Assembly (NCBI RefSeq): GCF_002079305.1
Contig: NZ_CP015039.1
Location: 620,001 to 684,000, forward strand
Length of the DNA stretch: 64,000 nucleotides
From: Rhodovulum sp. P5
GTDB lineage: Bacteria; Pseudomonadota; Alphaproteobacteria; Rhodobacterales; Rhodobacteraceae
Direction: 5' to 3'
A program made the translations under genes and the position numbers. Positions within the stretch are counted from its first letter, which is position 1. Each line of letters starts with the position of its first letter. Below, piece after piece: positions 36,191 through 45,272 of the stretch. A model generated the notes under the pieces. That model did not search any database, had not been told where the DNA came from, and saw only the letters and a list, made by a program, of their open reading frames with translations.

Positions 36191-37408
36191 ATGAACCGTT
36201 ACGACTGCCTGATCCTTGGCGCGGGCGCCGCCGGCATGATGTGCGCGGCCCATGCCGCCGCCAAGGGCGCGCGGGTGCTGGTGATCGACCATGCCCGCGC
36301 ACCGGGGGAAAAGATCAGGATCTCCGGCGGGGGCAGGTGCAATTTCACCAACCTGTACGCGGGCCCCGAAAACTACCTCTCCGAAAACCCCCATTTCGTG
36401 AAATCGGCCCTGGCCCGCTATACCCAGTGGGATTTCATCGACCTTGTCGGCCGCCACGGAATCGCGTGGCACGAAAAGACGCTGGGGCAGCTTTTCTGCG
36501 ACGGCAAGGCCACGCAGATCGTCGACATGCTGCTGGCCGAGATGCAGCGGACGGGGGCGTCTTTGCGGCTACAGGGATCGGTGACCCAAATCACCCGGAC
36601 CGGACGGGGCTTTGCCGTCACGCTGGAAACGGGTAAGGCGCTGGCTGCCGAAACGCTTGTGCTGGCGACGGGGGGCAAGTCGATCCCCAAGATGGGCGCC
36701 ACGGATTTCGCGCATCGGATCGCCCGGCAGTTCGGGCACCGGATCACCGAAACACGGCCCGGACTGGTGCCGTTCACGCTGTCGGGGCCATTGCGCGACG
36801 GTCTGGCGCCGCTGTCGGGCCTGTCGGTTCCGGTTCAGGCCCGCGCGGGCGGGGCCTCTTTCGAAGAGGCGATGCTGATCACCCATCGTGGCCTGTCAGG
36901 CCCCGCGATGTTGCAGGTCTCCTCCTATTGGCGGGAGGGGGAGGAAATCGCGCTGAACCTTTTGCCCGGCCTCGATGCCGCAGGGCGCCTGCGTGACTTG
37001 CGCACCGGGCAGGGCCGGAAATCGGTTGCCAAGGCCCTTGCCACCCTGCTGCCTGCGCGGCTGGCCGATCATGCGGCCGGGCGGCTTGGCCTGTCCTGCA
37101 ACATGGCGGACCTGTCCGATACCCGGCTGGCCGCGCTGGTCGAGGGGCTGACCGACTGGCGCCTGAAACCCGCGGGGACCGAGGGCTATCGCACCGCAGA
37201 AGTCACCCTTGGCGGCATCGCCACCGATGACATCGACGCCCGCACCATGGAAAGCCGCAACGTCCCCGGCCTCTACATGATCGGGGAAGCGGTGGACGTG
37301 ACCGGCTGGCTGGGCGGGTACAATTTCCAGTGGGCGTGGTCGTCGGGCTGGGCGGCGGGCACGGCCATCGCCGCGCGCCTTGCCGACCGGGGCACAGCAG
37401 GTTCCTGA
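36191..37408 (+). CDS. HI0933/YhiN-family FAD-dependent flavoprotein
   Basis: A 405-residue flavoprotein. The FAD dinucleotide fold ILGAGAAGMMCAAHAA is followed by the family mark GEKIRISGGGRCNFTN, LATGGKSIPKMGATDFAHRIA, and the C-terminal GLYMIGEAVDVTGWLGGYNFQWAWSSGW. Members are sometimes called aminoacetone oxidase, but the function of this subgroup is not established. It is transcribed 42 bases after the cytochrome b gene. Confidence 0.88.
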   Translation: MNRYDCLILGAGAAGMMCAAHAAAKGARVLVIDHARAPGEKIRISGGGRCNFTNLYAGPENYLSENPHFVKSALARYTQWDFIDLVGRHGIAWHEKTLGQLFCDGKATQIVDMLLAEMQRTGASLRLQGSVTQITRTGRGFAVTLETGKALAAETLVLATGGKSIPKMGATDFAHRIARQFGHRITETRPGLVPFTLSGPLRDGLAPLSGLSVPVQARAGGASFEEAMLITHRGLSGPAMLQVSSYWREGEEIALNLLPGLDAAGRLRDLRTGQGRKSVAKALATLLPARLADHAAGRLGLSCNMADLSDTRLAALVEGLTDWRLKPAGTEGYRTAEVTLGGIATDDIDARTMESRNVPGLYMIGEAVDVTGWLGGYNFQWAWSSGWAAGTAIAARLADRGTAGS

Positions 37409-37486
37409 CCGCCAAAGCCCCGGTCGCAGGCATGGACTTTGCCCCGGCGCACAGGGATAGTCGCGGGCAAGAGCGGAGGGACAGAG

Positions 37487-38266
37487 ATGCAGATCGCCAC
37501 CTTCAACGTCAATGGCATCAAGGCGCGGATCGAGACGGTGCTGGACTGGCTGGATCGGGAACAGCCCGATGTCGCCCTGTTGCAAGAGATCAAGTCCGTC
37601 GACGAGGCCTTCCCCCGTGCGCCGTTCGAGGATCGCGGCTACAACCTCGAAACCCACGGGCAAAAGGGGTTCAACGGTGTGGCGATCCTGTCGAAACTGC
37701 CGTTGGAGGACGTGACCCGCGGTCTGCCGGGCGATCCCGACGACGAACAGGCCCGGTGGATCGAGGCGACGGTCATCGGCGCACAGGCGATCCGGATCTG
37801 CGGGCTGTACCTGCCCAACGGAAACCCCGCCCCGGGACCGAAATACGACTATAAACTCGGCTGGATGGCGCGGCTGGAGGCACATGCGCGCGATCTGATG
37901 GCCAGCGAGGATCCGGTGCTGATGGCCGGCGACTACAACATCATCCCGCAGGACGAGGACGCCGCCCGCCCCGAGGCCTGGGCGAAAGACGCGCTGGCCC
38001 TGCCCGCCTCGCGCGAGGCATTCCGCCGGATCGTCCATCTGGGCTTCACCGAAGCGTTCCGCGCCCGCACCCGGGGCACGGGCCACTATTCCTTCTGGGA
38101 CTATCAGGCCGGCGCGTGGGACCGGAACGACGGCATCCGGATCGACCATGTCCTGCTGAGCCCGCAAGCGGCCGACCTGATGACGGACTGCCGGATCGAG
38201 GCAGAGATGCGCGGGCGGGAAAAACCCTCCGACCACGTGCCGGTGTGGGTGACGCTCGACGCGTGA
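37487..38266 (+). CDS. xthA: Exodeoxyribonuclease III
   Basis: A 259-residue member of the exonuclease-endonuclease-phosphatase family. ATFNVNGIKAR, LLQEIKS (catalytic Glu), NGNPAPGPKYDYKL, AGDYNIIPQDED and the C-terminal SDHVPVWVTL are all present. It is the AP endonuclease/3' exonuclease of base-excision repair. ATG 37487 starts exactly at the family N-terminus. Confidence 0.93.
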   Translation: MQIATFNVNGIKARIETVLDWLDREQPDVALLQEIKSVDEAFPRAPFEDRGYNLETHGQKGFNGVAILSKLPLEDVTRGLPGDPDDEQARWIEATVIGAQAIRICGLYLPNGNPAPGPKYDYKLGWMARLEAHARDLMASEDPVLMAGDYNIIPQDEDAARPEAWAKDALALPASREAFRRIVHLGFTEAFRARTRGTGHYSFWDYQAGAWDRNDGIRIDHVLLSPQAADLMTDCRIEAEMRGREKPSDHVPVWVTLDA

Positions 38267-38291
38267 CAGGACAGGCGCGAAAGACGCCCGC

Positions 38292-39488
38292 TCAGGTCTT
38301 GGGCGCCGCGCTCAACGGGTAGCGTGCAGCGACGTCGTGCTCGTAGACCCAGTCGAACCGGCTGAGCGCCGCGCCGGGCGCCAACGCCCCGCCAAGGCGC
38401 AGCGCGGTATGGGCCGCCGCCCGCAGCACGGGCGACCGCAGGTGATAGTTGCGCGCATTGCGGGTTGCGGCATCGACGATGCGCACCGTGCGCGGCCGCC
38501 GCTCTGCCTGATAGGCGGCAAAGGCAGCCTCGGCATCCCGGTGGCGTTCCAGCGTGCCGGCAAGAACCCAGGCATCCTCCAGCGCCATGTTCGCGCCCTG
38601 CGCAAGGAATGGCAGCGTCGGATGCGCGGCATCGCCCAGAATGGCCGCCGACCGGTTGTGCCAGACCGGCGCCACGGGATGGCGGAAAAGGCCCCAGAAA
38701 TTGACCTGTTCGACCTGCGCCAGAAGCTCTGGCACCCGGCCGCCGAAATCGCGGAACGCCGCACGCAACTCGTCGGGATCGCCGGGGCGGTTCCAGCCCT
38801 CCTCCGTCCAGACGCTGCGCTCCTCGACGGCGACGATGTTGATCAGCATGCCGCCCCGCAACGGGTAGCGCACCAGATGCCGGCCCGGCCCCATATGAAC
38901 ATGAGCCACGGGGGCGACAGGCCCGCTTGCGGGCACCAGGGCGCGCCACGCCACCTGGCCGGTAAAGGCGGGCCGGGCAGCGCCGTTGAGCGCGGCCCGC
39001 ACCACCGAATGCAAACCGTCGGCGCCGATCAGAAGACCCGCGGCGACCTCTGCCCCCTGCGCGGTGGTCAGGTGCACCCGATCCCCGTCGAAGTCGAGCG
39101 CTTCGATCCGCTGCAAAAGACGGATCTGCACCCCGGCATCGCGCGCAGCCTTGGCCAGCATTTCCACCAGGTCGGCGCGGTGAATGAAGAAATAGTTGGC
39201 GCCATGGGCCGACAGGTCGATGCGCACGACCTCTGCCCCGTGGCGATAGTCGCGCAGCATCACCTCGCGGCCACGCACACCGATATCGGATAGTTCAGAA
39301 CCCAGCCCCAAGGCGCGGAGCACCGTCGCACCGTTCGGGCTGATCTGAAGGCCGGCTCCGACCTCGCGGATCGCCTCTGCCTGTTCCAGCACGACCACAT
39401 CGGCACCACGACGGGCCAGCGCAATCGATACGGCCAGCCCGGCGATCCCGGCCCCCAGAACGGTAATCTTCCGACCGCTCAGGGGCAT
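38292..39488 (-). CDS. FAD-dependent aromatic monooxygenase (salicylate/3-hydroxybenzoate hydroxylase-like)
   Basis: A 398-residue group A flavoprotein monooxygenase. It has GAGIAGLAVSIALARRG (FAD), LIGADGLHSVVRAAL (DG motif, FAD/NADPH) and GDAAHPTLPFLAQGANMALEDA. These match salicylate hydroxylase and 3-hydroxybenzoate 6-hydroxylase relatives. No aromatic-degradation gene is adjacent, so the substrate is uncertain. It is convergent with xthA (25 bases apart). Confidence 0.83.
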   Translation of the reverse strand: MPLSGRKITVLGAGIAGLAVSIALARRGADVVVLEQAEAIREVGAGLQISPNGATVLRALGLGSELSDIGVRGREVMLRDYRHGAEVVRIDLSAHGANYFFIHRADLVEMLAKAARDAGVQIRLLQRIEALDFDGDRVHLTTAQGAEVAAGLLIGADGLHSVVRAALNGAARPAFTGQVAWRALVPASGPVAPVAHVHMGPGRHLVRYPLRGGMLINIVAVEERSVWTEEGWNRPGDPDELRAAFRDFGGRVPELLAQVEQVNFWGLFRHPVAPVWHNRSAAILGDAAHPTLPFLAQGANMALEDAWVLAGTLERHRDAEAAFAAYQAERRPRTVRIVDAATRNARNYHLRSPVLRAAAHTALRLGGALAPGAALSRFDWVYEHDVAARYPLSAAPKT

Positions 39489-39518
39489 GCAGTTCCTCCC
39501 ACCCTTCGGTCCGGGCGG

Positions 39519-39941
39519 TCAGTCGTCGCGATGCACACGCTCACGCCGTTCGTGCCGTTCCTGCGCCTCAAGGCTGAGGGTGGCAATCGGGCGGGCGTCC
39601 AGACGCTTGAGCGAAATCGGCTCGCCCGTCTCCTCGCAATAGCCGTACTCGCCGTTTTCGATCCGCCGCAGCGCGGAGTCGATCTTGGCCACCAGCTTGC
39701 GCTGGCGATCCCGGGTCCGCAGTTCCAGTGCGCGGTCGGTCTCTTCGCTGGCGCGATCGGCGATGTCCGGGATATTCCGGGTCGAGTCCTGAAGACCTTC
39801 AAGGGTCTCCCGGCTTTCGCTCAGTATATCGTCTTTCCAGGCAATCAGCTTGCGACGAAAATATTCGAGCTGACGCTCGTTCATGAAAGGCTCGTCCTCG
39901 GCCGGACGATAGTCTTCTGGCAAGAAAACTTCGGCTTTCAT
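39519..39941 (-). CDS. dksA: RNA polymerase-binding transcription factor DksA, single-Cys form
   Basis: A 140-residue DksA. The coiled-coil tip residues Asp62 and Ala64 (IPDIADRASEE) correspond to the essential Asp74/Ala76 of Escherichia coli. Of the four zinc-finger cysteines only Cys102 (YGYCEETGEP) remains; the others are Thr, Ser and Ala. It therefore probably folds without zinc. The start at 39941 (GGGAG upstream) matches the usual N-terminus; an in-frame ATG at 39980, with GGAGAGG upstream, would add 13 residues and cannot be excluded. Confidence 0.9.
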   Translation of the reverse strand: MKAEVFLPEDYRPAEDEPFMNERQLEYFRRKLIAWKDDILSESRETLEGLQDSTRNIPDIADRASEETDRALELRTRDRQRKLVAKIDSALRRIENGEYGYCEETGEPISLKRLDARPIATLSLEAQERHERRERVHRDD

Positions 39942-40065
39942 CCCTGCTCCCTCTTCCGGGCCGGGTGAAACCTCACTCATATCGACCTCTCCCCCGGCGC
40001 ACCTGGGGCGCATGTAGCCCAATCGCCGTCTCGTGTCACTAGAATTGTGGGTGCATACAACCCGC

Positions 40066-40093
40066 TTGAAGCTTTGTGAAGGGGCGCTATGGT
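40066..40093 (+). promoter_or_regulatory. Possible promoter of the MoxR gene
   Basis: TTGAAG (40066-40071) and TATGGT (40088-40093) are spaced by 16 bases, about 38 bases ahead of the MoxR start codon. The -10 match is weak. Confidence 0.3.
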
Positions 40094-40130
40094 CCGCGAT
40101 GAAATCAATTGAACAAAAGGCCGTAAGTGC

Positions 40131-40970
40131 ATGAAATTCGGCTCCACAGACAGCTATGTCGCCGCAGAGGACCTGACGGTCGCAGTCAATGCCGCGGTGA
40201 CGCTGGAACGCCCGCTGCTGGTGAAGGGCGAACCGGGCACCGGCAAGACGGAACTCGCCCGTCAGGTTGCCCAAAGTCTGGGCATGCCGCTGATCGAATG
40301 GCACATCAAATCGACGACGCGGGCACAGCAGGGCCTGTACGAATACGACGCGGTGAGTCGCCTGCGCGACAGCCAGCTGGGCGACGAACGCGTGCATGAC
40401 GTGGCCAACTACATCAAGCAGGGCAAGCTGTGGCAGGCCTTCGCGGCGCCGCAGAAAGTCGTGCTGCTGATCGACGAGATCGACAAGGCGGATATCGAGT
40501 TTCCGAACGACCTGTTGCAGGAACTCGACCGGATGGAGTTCCACGTCTACGAGACCGGAGAGACGGTGAAAGCCCTGCAGCGACCGGTGGTCATCATCAC
40601 CTCGAACAACGAAAAGGAATTGCCCGATGCGTTCCTTCGGCGCTGCTTTTTCCACTACATCCGGTTTCCCGATGTCGAAACAATGAAAAAGATCGTCGAG
40701 GTGCATCACCCCGGCATCAAGCAGGACCTGCTGCACGCGGCCCTGACCCAGTTTTATGAATTGCGCGAGATGGACGGGCTGAAAAAACGCCCCTCGACCT
40801 CGGAAGTGCTGGACTGGCTGAAATTGCTGCTGGCCGAGGACATGGATCCCAAGGATCTGAAGCGCGACGGCAAGAACGCCCTGCCCAAGCTGCACGGCGC
40901 GCTGTTGAAGAACGAACAGGACGTGCAGTTGTTCGAACGTCTGGCCTTCATGGCGCGGCGGGGAATGTAG
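40131..40970 (+). CDS. MoxR-type AAA+ ATPase
   Basis: A 279-residue MoxR-family ATPase. Walker A is GEPGTGKT (residues 33-40), Walker B VVLLIDEIDKAD, sensor 1 IITSNNEKELPDAFLRRC. The short form with LLKNEQDVQLFERLAFMARRG at the end usually partners a CoxE-like VWA protein, which is found here 2 kb downstream. MoxR proteins act as chaperones or metal-centre/complex maturation factors. Divergent from dksA. Confidence 0.88.
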   Translation: MKFGSTDSYVAAEDLTVAVNAAVTLERPLLVKGEPGTGKTELARQVAQSLGMPLIEWHIKSTTRAQQGLYEYDAVSRLRDSQLGDERVHDVANYIKQGKLWQAFAAPQKVVLLIDEIDKADIEFPNDLLQELDRMEFHVYETGETVKALQRPVVIITSNNEKELPDAFLRRCFFHYIRFPDVETMKKIVEVHHPGIKQDLLHAALTQFYELREMDGLKKRPSTSEVLDWLKLLLAEDMDPKDLKRDGKNALPKLHGALLKNEQDVQLFERLAFMARRGM

Positions 40971-41112
40971 GGGCCGATCACCCCGCGGCGGCAATGCCGC
41001 AGCGCCCGACAATCTGCGTCTGCCGCGTCCCCTGCCCTTGTGCCGGGACGGGTCGTTGTCCAAACTGGCCCGCAGCCGACCTTGTCCCAGTACCTTGCGA
41101 AAGCCTGCCCCC

Positions 41113-41559
41113 TTGTCCGACTGCATCGTCCGTCCGCTGCGCCCCGAAGATGAGCCCCAGTGGCGCAGGCTCTGGACCGCCTATCTTGCCTTCTATGAAA
41201 CGACCGTGCCGGAGGAGACGTATGCAACCACCTTCGCCCGGCTCTTGCATGGCGGCGATCCGGATATGGGCTGCCGTCTGGCCCTGATCGGGGGGCAGCC
41301 CGTGGGGCTGGTGCATTTCATCTTTCACAAGCACTGCTGGAAGCCCGAGGGCGTGTGCTATCTGCAAGACCTCTACGCCGATGCAGAGGTTCGTGGGAAA
41401 GGCGTGGGCCGCGCCCTGATCGAGGCGGTCTATGCCGTGGCCGATGCGCGCGACGTGCCCTCGGTCTACTGGATGACACAAGAGTTCAACGCGACGGCCC
41501 GCACGCTTTACGACCGGATCGGCGCGGTCACGCCCTTCATCAAATACGTGCGTCCCTGA
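41113..41559 (+). CDS. GNAT family N-acetyltransferase
   Basis: A 148-residue GNAT protein. The acetyl-CoA loop is LYADAEVRGKGVGRALIEAVYAVA, preceded by VGLVHFIFHKHCW and followed by TQEFNATARTLYDRIGA. No ATG is in a suitable place; TTG 41113 gives the expected N-terminus (SDCIVRPLRPEDE), and the frame further upstream has atypical composition. The substrate is unknown. The next gene starts 1 base after its stop codon. Confidence 0.82.
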   Translation: MSDCIVRPLRPEDEPQWRRLWTAYLAFYETTVPEETYATTFARLLHGGDPDMGCRLALIGGQPVGLVHFIFHKHCWKPEGVCYLQDLYADAEVRGKGVGRALIEAVYAVADARDVPSVYWMTQEFNATARTLYDRIGAVTPFIKYVRP

Positions 41560-41560
41560 C

Positions 41561-42931
41561 ATGCGGCGCGGCATCGGCCTTCTGCTGACGGTGATGGCCC
41601 TTGGCGCCTGTTCCGGCCCGGTGACCGACCTGCCCTCTCGCCTGCCGCCCTCGCCCGCGACGCTGCCCGAGATGCGAACCTTCCCGGCCACGCAGGTACG
41701 TGCACCCAGCCGGTCGAATGCCCGGATCGCACAGGATTTCCTCGACCTCAGCTTCATGATGGAAAGCGGGCGGAAACTGCCCGTGATGACCCGGTTCGAA
41801 GAACCCGTCACCCTGCGGGTCGTGGGCGATGCCCCGCCCAGCCTGGAGCCCGACCTTGCCGCCCTTCTGGGCCGTTTGCGCCGTGAGGCGCGGATCGATA
41901 TCCGCAGGGTTTCCGCCGCCGAAACCGCAGGGATCACGATCGAGGTCGTATCCCGCGCGCGCCTGCAAAGGCTTGTGCCCCAGGCCGCCTGTTTCGTGGC
42001 CCCCCGCGTGACCGGCTGGGACGAGTATCGCCGCGCCCGGCGCACCGCCCGCGTCGACTGGACGACGCTGACGAAACGGGAGCAGGTCGCGATCTTTCTG
42101 CCCGGCGATGTCAGCCCGCAAGAGGTGCGCGACTGTCTGCACGAGGAACTGGCGCAGGCGCTGGGGCCGTTGAATGACCTGTACCGGCTACCGGACTCGG
42201 TGTTCAACGACGACAATTTCCACACCATCCTGACCGGTTTCGACATGCTGGTCCTGCGCGCCTATTACGCGCCGGAACTGGCCAGCGGAATGACGCGGGA
42301 ACAGGTCGCCCGGAAGCTTCCGTCCATTCTCGCCCGTCTCAACCCCCGCGGACAGGGCCGCGCCGTCAAATCCGTGGCGCCAACCACCCGCGACTGGATC
42401 GAGGCGGTGGAAACCGCACTGGGCCCCGGCGTCTCTGCCGGTCGGCGCCGCGCGGCCGCGAACCGCGCCGTGGCCATCGCCCGGGCACAGGGCTGGAACG
42501 ACACGCGGCTGGCCTTCAGCCTGTTCGCCCTTGGCCGGCTGACGCTGGCGCAGGACGGCAAGTCGGCGCTGATCGCCTTCCTTCAGGCCGGGGAAATCTA
42601 TTCCAAAAGCAGCGAGACCCGCGTTCAGGCGGCCCATGTGGCCATGCATCTGGCCGCCTTTTCCCTGTCTTCGGGGCCGGAGGGCGCGCAAACCGCCCTG
42701 CGCCTTGTCAACGGCCATCTCTCCGCCGCGACCGAGTGGCAGAATGCTGCCCTTCTGGCCACGATGCTGCTGATCAAGAGCGAGGCGCTGGACCAGCTGG
42801 GTCGCGCGTCAGAGGCCCGTGCCGTCAGGACCGAGGCGCTGGGCTGGGCTCGCTACGGCTTTGGGGCCGAGGCAGAGGTCCGCGCACGGATGGACGAAAT
42901 CGCCGCCCTGCGGCCCGCCAACGCCGGATAA
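41561..42931 (+). CDS. DUF2927 family lipoprotein with HEExxQ motif
   Basis: A 456-residue protein. The signal peptide ends with LGAC (Cys17), so it is a lipoprotein. The DUF2927 part carries CFVAPRV and RDCLHEELAQALG (His194-Glu195-Glu196), which resembles a zinc-metallopeptidase helix with a Gln in place of the second His. The C-terminal ~170 residues are all-helical and resemble short tetratricopeptide-like repeats. The family is common in Rhodobacterales, with no known function. Confidence 0.8.
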   Translation: MRRGIGLLLTVMALGACSGPVTDLPSRLPPSPATLPEMRTFPATQVRAPSRSNARIAQDFLDLSFMMESGRKLPVMTRFEEPVTLRVVGDAPPSLEPDLAALLGRLRREARIDIRRVSAAETAGITIEVVSRARLQRLVPQAACFVAPRVTGWDEYRRARRTARVDWTTLTKREQVAIFLPGDVSPQEVRDCLHEELAQALGPLNDLYRLPDSVFNDDNFHTILTGFDMLVLRAYYAPELASGMTREQVARKLPSILARLNPRGQGRAVKSVAPTTRDWIEAVETALGPGVSAGRRRAAANRAVAIARAQGWNDTRLAFSLFALGRLTLAQDGKSALIAFLQAGEIYSKSSETRVQAAHVAMHLAAFSLSSGPEGAQTALRLVNGHLSAATEWQNAALLATMLLIKSEALDQLGRASEARAVRTEALGWARYGFGAEAEVRARMDEIAALRPANAG

Positions 42932-43006
42932 CCCGCGCCCCCGGCAATGGCCCCTTGGGCGGACTTCGCGATTGCATAGCCCGCCGGGCGCCCTATTCTC
43001 CGCCCC

Positions 43007-44191
43007 ATGTTCCTGCCGTTCTTCCAGACCCTGCGCAACACCGGCATCCCCGTTTCCCTGCGGGAGTATCTTGCCTTTCTTGAGGCCGTGAAGGCGGGGC
43101 TTGTGACCTATGACGTCGAAGGGTTCTACTACCTCGCCCGCGCGGCGCTGGTGAAGGATGAACGCCTGCTCGACCGGTTCGACCGGGCCTTTGCCGCGAC
43201 CTTCGACGGTTTGGAGGAGATCGCCCCCGGCGAGGTGCTGGAGGCGCTGGACCTGCCCGAGGACTGGCTGCGCCGGCTTGCCGAAAAGCACCTGACCGAG
43301 GAAGAACGCGCCGAGATCGAGGCGCTGGGCGGCTTCGACAAGCTGATGGAGACGCTGAAAGAGCGGCTGAAGGAACAGAAGGAACGCCACCAGGGCGGGA
43401 ACAAGTGGATCGGCACTGCCGGCACCTCGCCCTTCGGGGCCTATGGCTACAACCCCGAAGGCGTGCGCATCGGCCAGGACGAAAGCCGCCACCGCCGGGC
43501 GGTCAAGGTTTGGGACAAGCGCGAGTTTCGCAATCTCGACGACAGCGTCGAACTGGGCACCCGCAACATCAAGGTGGCCCTGAAACGCCTGCGCCGATGG
43601 GCCCGTCAGGGCGCGCATGAAGAACTGGATCTGGACGAGACGATCCGCGCCACCGCCGACCACGGATATCTGGATGTGAAAACCCGGCCCGAACGGCACA
43701 ACGCGGTCAAGGTGCTGCTGTTTCTCGATGTCGGCGGGTCGATGGACGACCATATCGAGGTGGTGGAGGAGTTGTTTTCGGCCGCGCGGTCAGAATTCAA
43801 GCATCTGGAGTACTACTACTTCCACAACTGCCTGTACGAAGGCGTCTGGCGCGACAACCGCCGCCGCTGGAACGAGGTCACGCCCACATGGGACGTGCTG
43901 CACACCTATGGGCCCGATTACAAATGCATCTTCGTCGGCGATGCCAGCATGTCCCCCTATGAGATCGCCTTTGCCGGGGGCGCGAACGAACACTGGAACG
44001 CCGAACCGGGCCGCGTCTGGCTGGAGCGTGCCCGCGCGCAGTGGCCCGACAACCTGTGGATCAACCCGGTGATCGAGCGGCACTGGCAATACACCCAGTC
44101 CATCGAGATGATCCGCGAGATCTTCGACGGCCAGATGGTGCCGATGACGCTGGAGGGGATCGAGCGGGGGATGAAGGCCCTGGGACGCTGA
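43007..44191 (+). CDS. CoxE-like VWA-domain protein
   Basis: A 394-residue protein. The N-terminal half (LRNTGIPVSLREYLAFLEAVKAGL, then YYLARAALVKDE) and the C-terminal VWA domain define the CoxE-like group. The MIDAS is DVGGSMDDH, with Asp241 replacing the loop DxSxS by DxGxS. It typically works with the MoxR ATPase encoded upstream. A charged coiled segment (KLMETLKERLKEQKERHQG) separates the domains. Confidence 0.87.
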   Translation: MFLPFFQTLRNTGIPVSLREYLAFLEAVKAGLVTYDVEGFYYLARAALVKDERLLDRFDRAFAATFDGLEEIAPGEVLEALDLPEDWLRRLAEKHLTEEERAEIEALGGFDKLMETLKERLKEQKERHQGGNKWIGTAGTSPFGAYGYNPEGVRIGQDESRHRRAVKVWDKREFRNLDDSVELGTRNIKVALKRLRRWARQGAHEELDLDETIRATADHGYLDVKTRPERHNAVKVLLFLDVGGSMDDHIEVVEELFSAARSEFKHLEYYYFHNCLYEGVWRDNRRRWNEVTPTWDVLHTYGPDYKCIFVGDASMSPYEIAFAGGANEHWNAEPGRVWLERARAQWPDNLWINPVIERHWQYTQSIEMIREIFDGQMVPMTLEGIERGMKALGR

Positions 44192-44278
44192 GGCCCCTGT
44201 TCTTGCGAAGACCCTTGCGGCGACCGCTTTGCGGGAACTCAAGCGCCCGTCGGCGTTGTGATGGAAGGCGCGCTACCG

Positions 44279-44300
44279 CCGGGCCGATTGATCGGCCGGG
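44279..44300. terminator. Hairpin between convergent VWA and phosphoesterase genes
   Basis: CCGGGCCGAT (44279-44288) pairs with ATCGGCCGGG (44291-44300) with one mismatch and a very short loop, midway between two convergent stops. There is no T-run. Confidence 0.35.
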
Positions 44301-44315
44301 CTTGCGGGCCAGCGA

Positions 44316-45272
44316 TCACTCCTGGGTCGCGGGTACCGTCGCGCCTATGGACAGCGGCCGCGCCGTTTTCGGCGGCGACCACAAGGCATGGATCAGGCGC
44401 ACCAGCGTGGCGGCATCGCGGTTGCGCGTGCCCGGGCGTTGCGGCGGCAGGCAGCGCATGCTCTCATGCTCCGGCCCGCGGCGCATCGGGCTCCACTTGA
44501 CCATCTCAAGTTCGCCGTCGACGGTTTCCACCACGGCGGTGTGGTGTTCGCTGCTGCCGCGCGCCTCGGTCCAGGATCCGCAATTGGCCAGCACCACGCC
44601 GTCACGGTCGGCCAGCGTGGGCACATGGCTGTGGCCGCAGACGATGCCGTCCATCCCGTCTTCCGCGGCACGGTTCAGCGCGTTGGCATCATAGCGGGCG
44701 ACCAGCGCGAGGGTATTCTTGGCAATCGCCTTGCCCAGCGACCAACGCGTGCGGCGGCCATGTTCCACCGTGATTTCCGGGCGCGGCCGGACCAGCGCCC
44801 GTTCGACCAGCCAGGCCCAGAAGCGGTCCGCCAGCTTGGATGTCCCGCGGATCACCGCCCCGTCGAACTGGTCGCCATGCATCACCACATAGCGCCGCCC
44901 GTCCGCGGCCCGGTGAATCGTGCGCTCATCGACCCGAAAGCCATAGCGGCGCAACAGGATCGGGCGGAACAGGATCGCCAGCATGTCGCGCAGGCGTTCG
45001 TCATGGTTGCCGGTGATCACCACCACCCGAACCTTGCGACGGCGCAGGTCGAACAGGTGATCCAGCAGGTCGCTGTATTCCTGGTTCCAGTACCAGCGGG
45101 TTTCCATCTTCCAGCCGTCGACCACGTCGCCGACAAGATACAGATGGTCGAAGTCGTGGGAGCGCAGGAAATCATTCAGCGCGCGGATATCGGCGCCCTT
45201 GTAGCCAAGATGCAGGTCGGAAATGAAGACGCTGCGCACCTTGCGCATCTTGCGCGGGGTTGCCGGGCTCAT
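44316..45272 (-). CDS. Metallophosphoesterase, UDP-2,3-diacylglucosamine hydrolase-like
   Basis: A 318-residue calcineurin-type phosphoesterase. Metal ligands lie in FISDLHLG, LVGDVVDGW, ITGNHDERL, VMHGDQFD and CGHSHVPTL, the LpxH-like layout, with a ~45-residue C-terminal extension. ATG 45272 overlaps the end of the glycosyltransferase reading frame (ATGA) and has GGAG nine bases upstream. Coupling to a glycosyltransferase suggests a glycolipid step rather than core lipid A synthesis; this is inference. Confidence 0.82.
   Translation of the reverse strand: MSPATPRKMRKVRSVFISDLHLGYKGADIRALNDFLRSHDFDHLYLVGDVVDGWKMETRWYWNQEYSDLLDHLFDLRRRKVRVVVITGNHDERLRDMLAILFRPILLRRYGFRVDERTIHRAADGRRYVVMHGDQFDGAVIRGTSKLADRFWAWLVERALVRPRPEITVEHGRRTRWSLGKAIAKNTLALVARYDANALNRAAEDGMDGIVCGHSHVPTLADRDGVVLANCGSWTEARGSSEHHTAVVETVDGELEMVKWSPMRRGPEHESMRCLPPQRPGTRNRDAATLVRLIHALWSPPKTARPLSIGATVPATQE

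Noticed and set aside
39981..41126. Minus-strand frame upstream of dksA across the MoxR gene
   Set aside because: Antisense to a clear AAA+ ATPase, and the translation has no recognisable domain.
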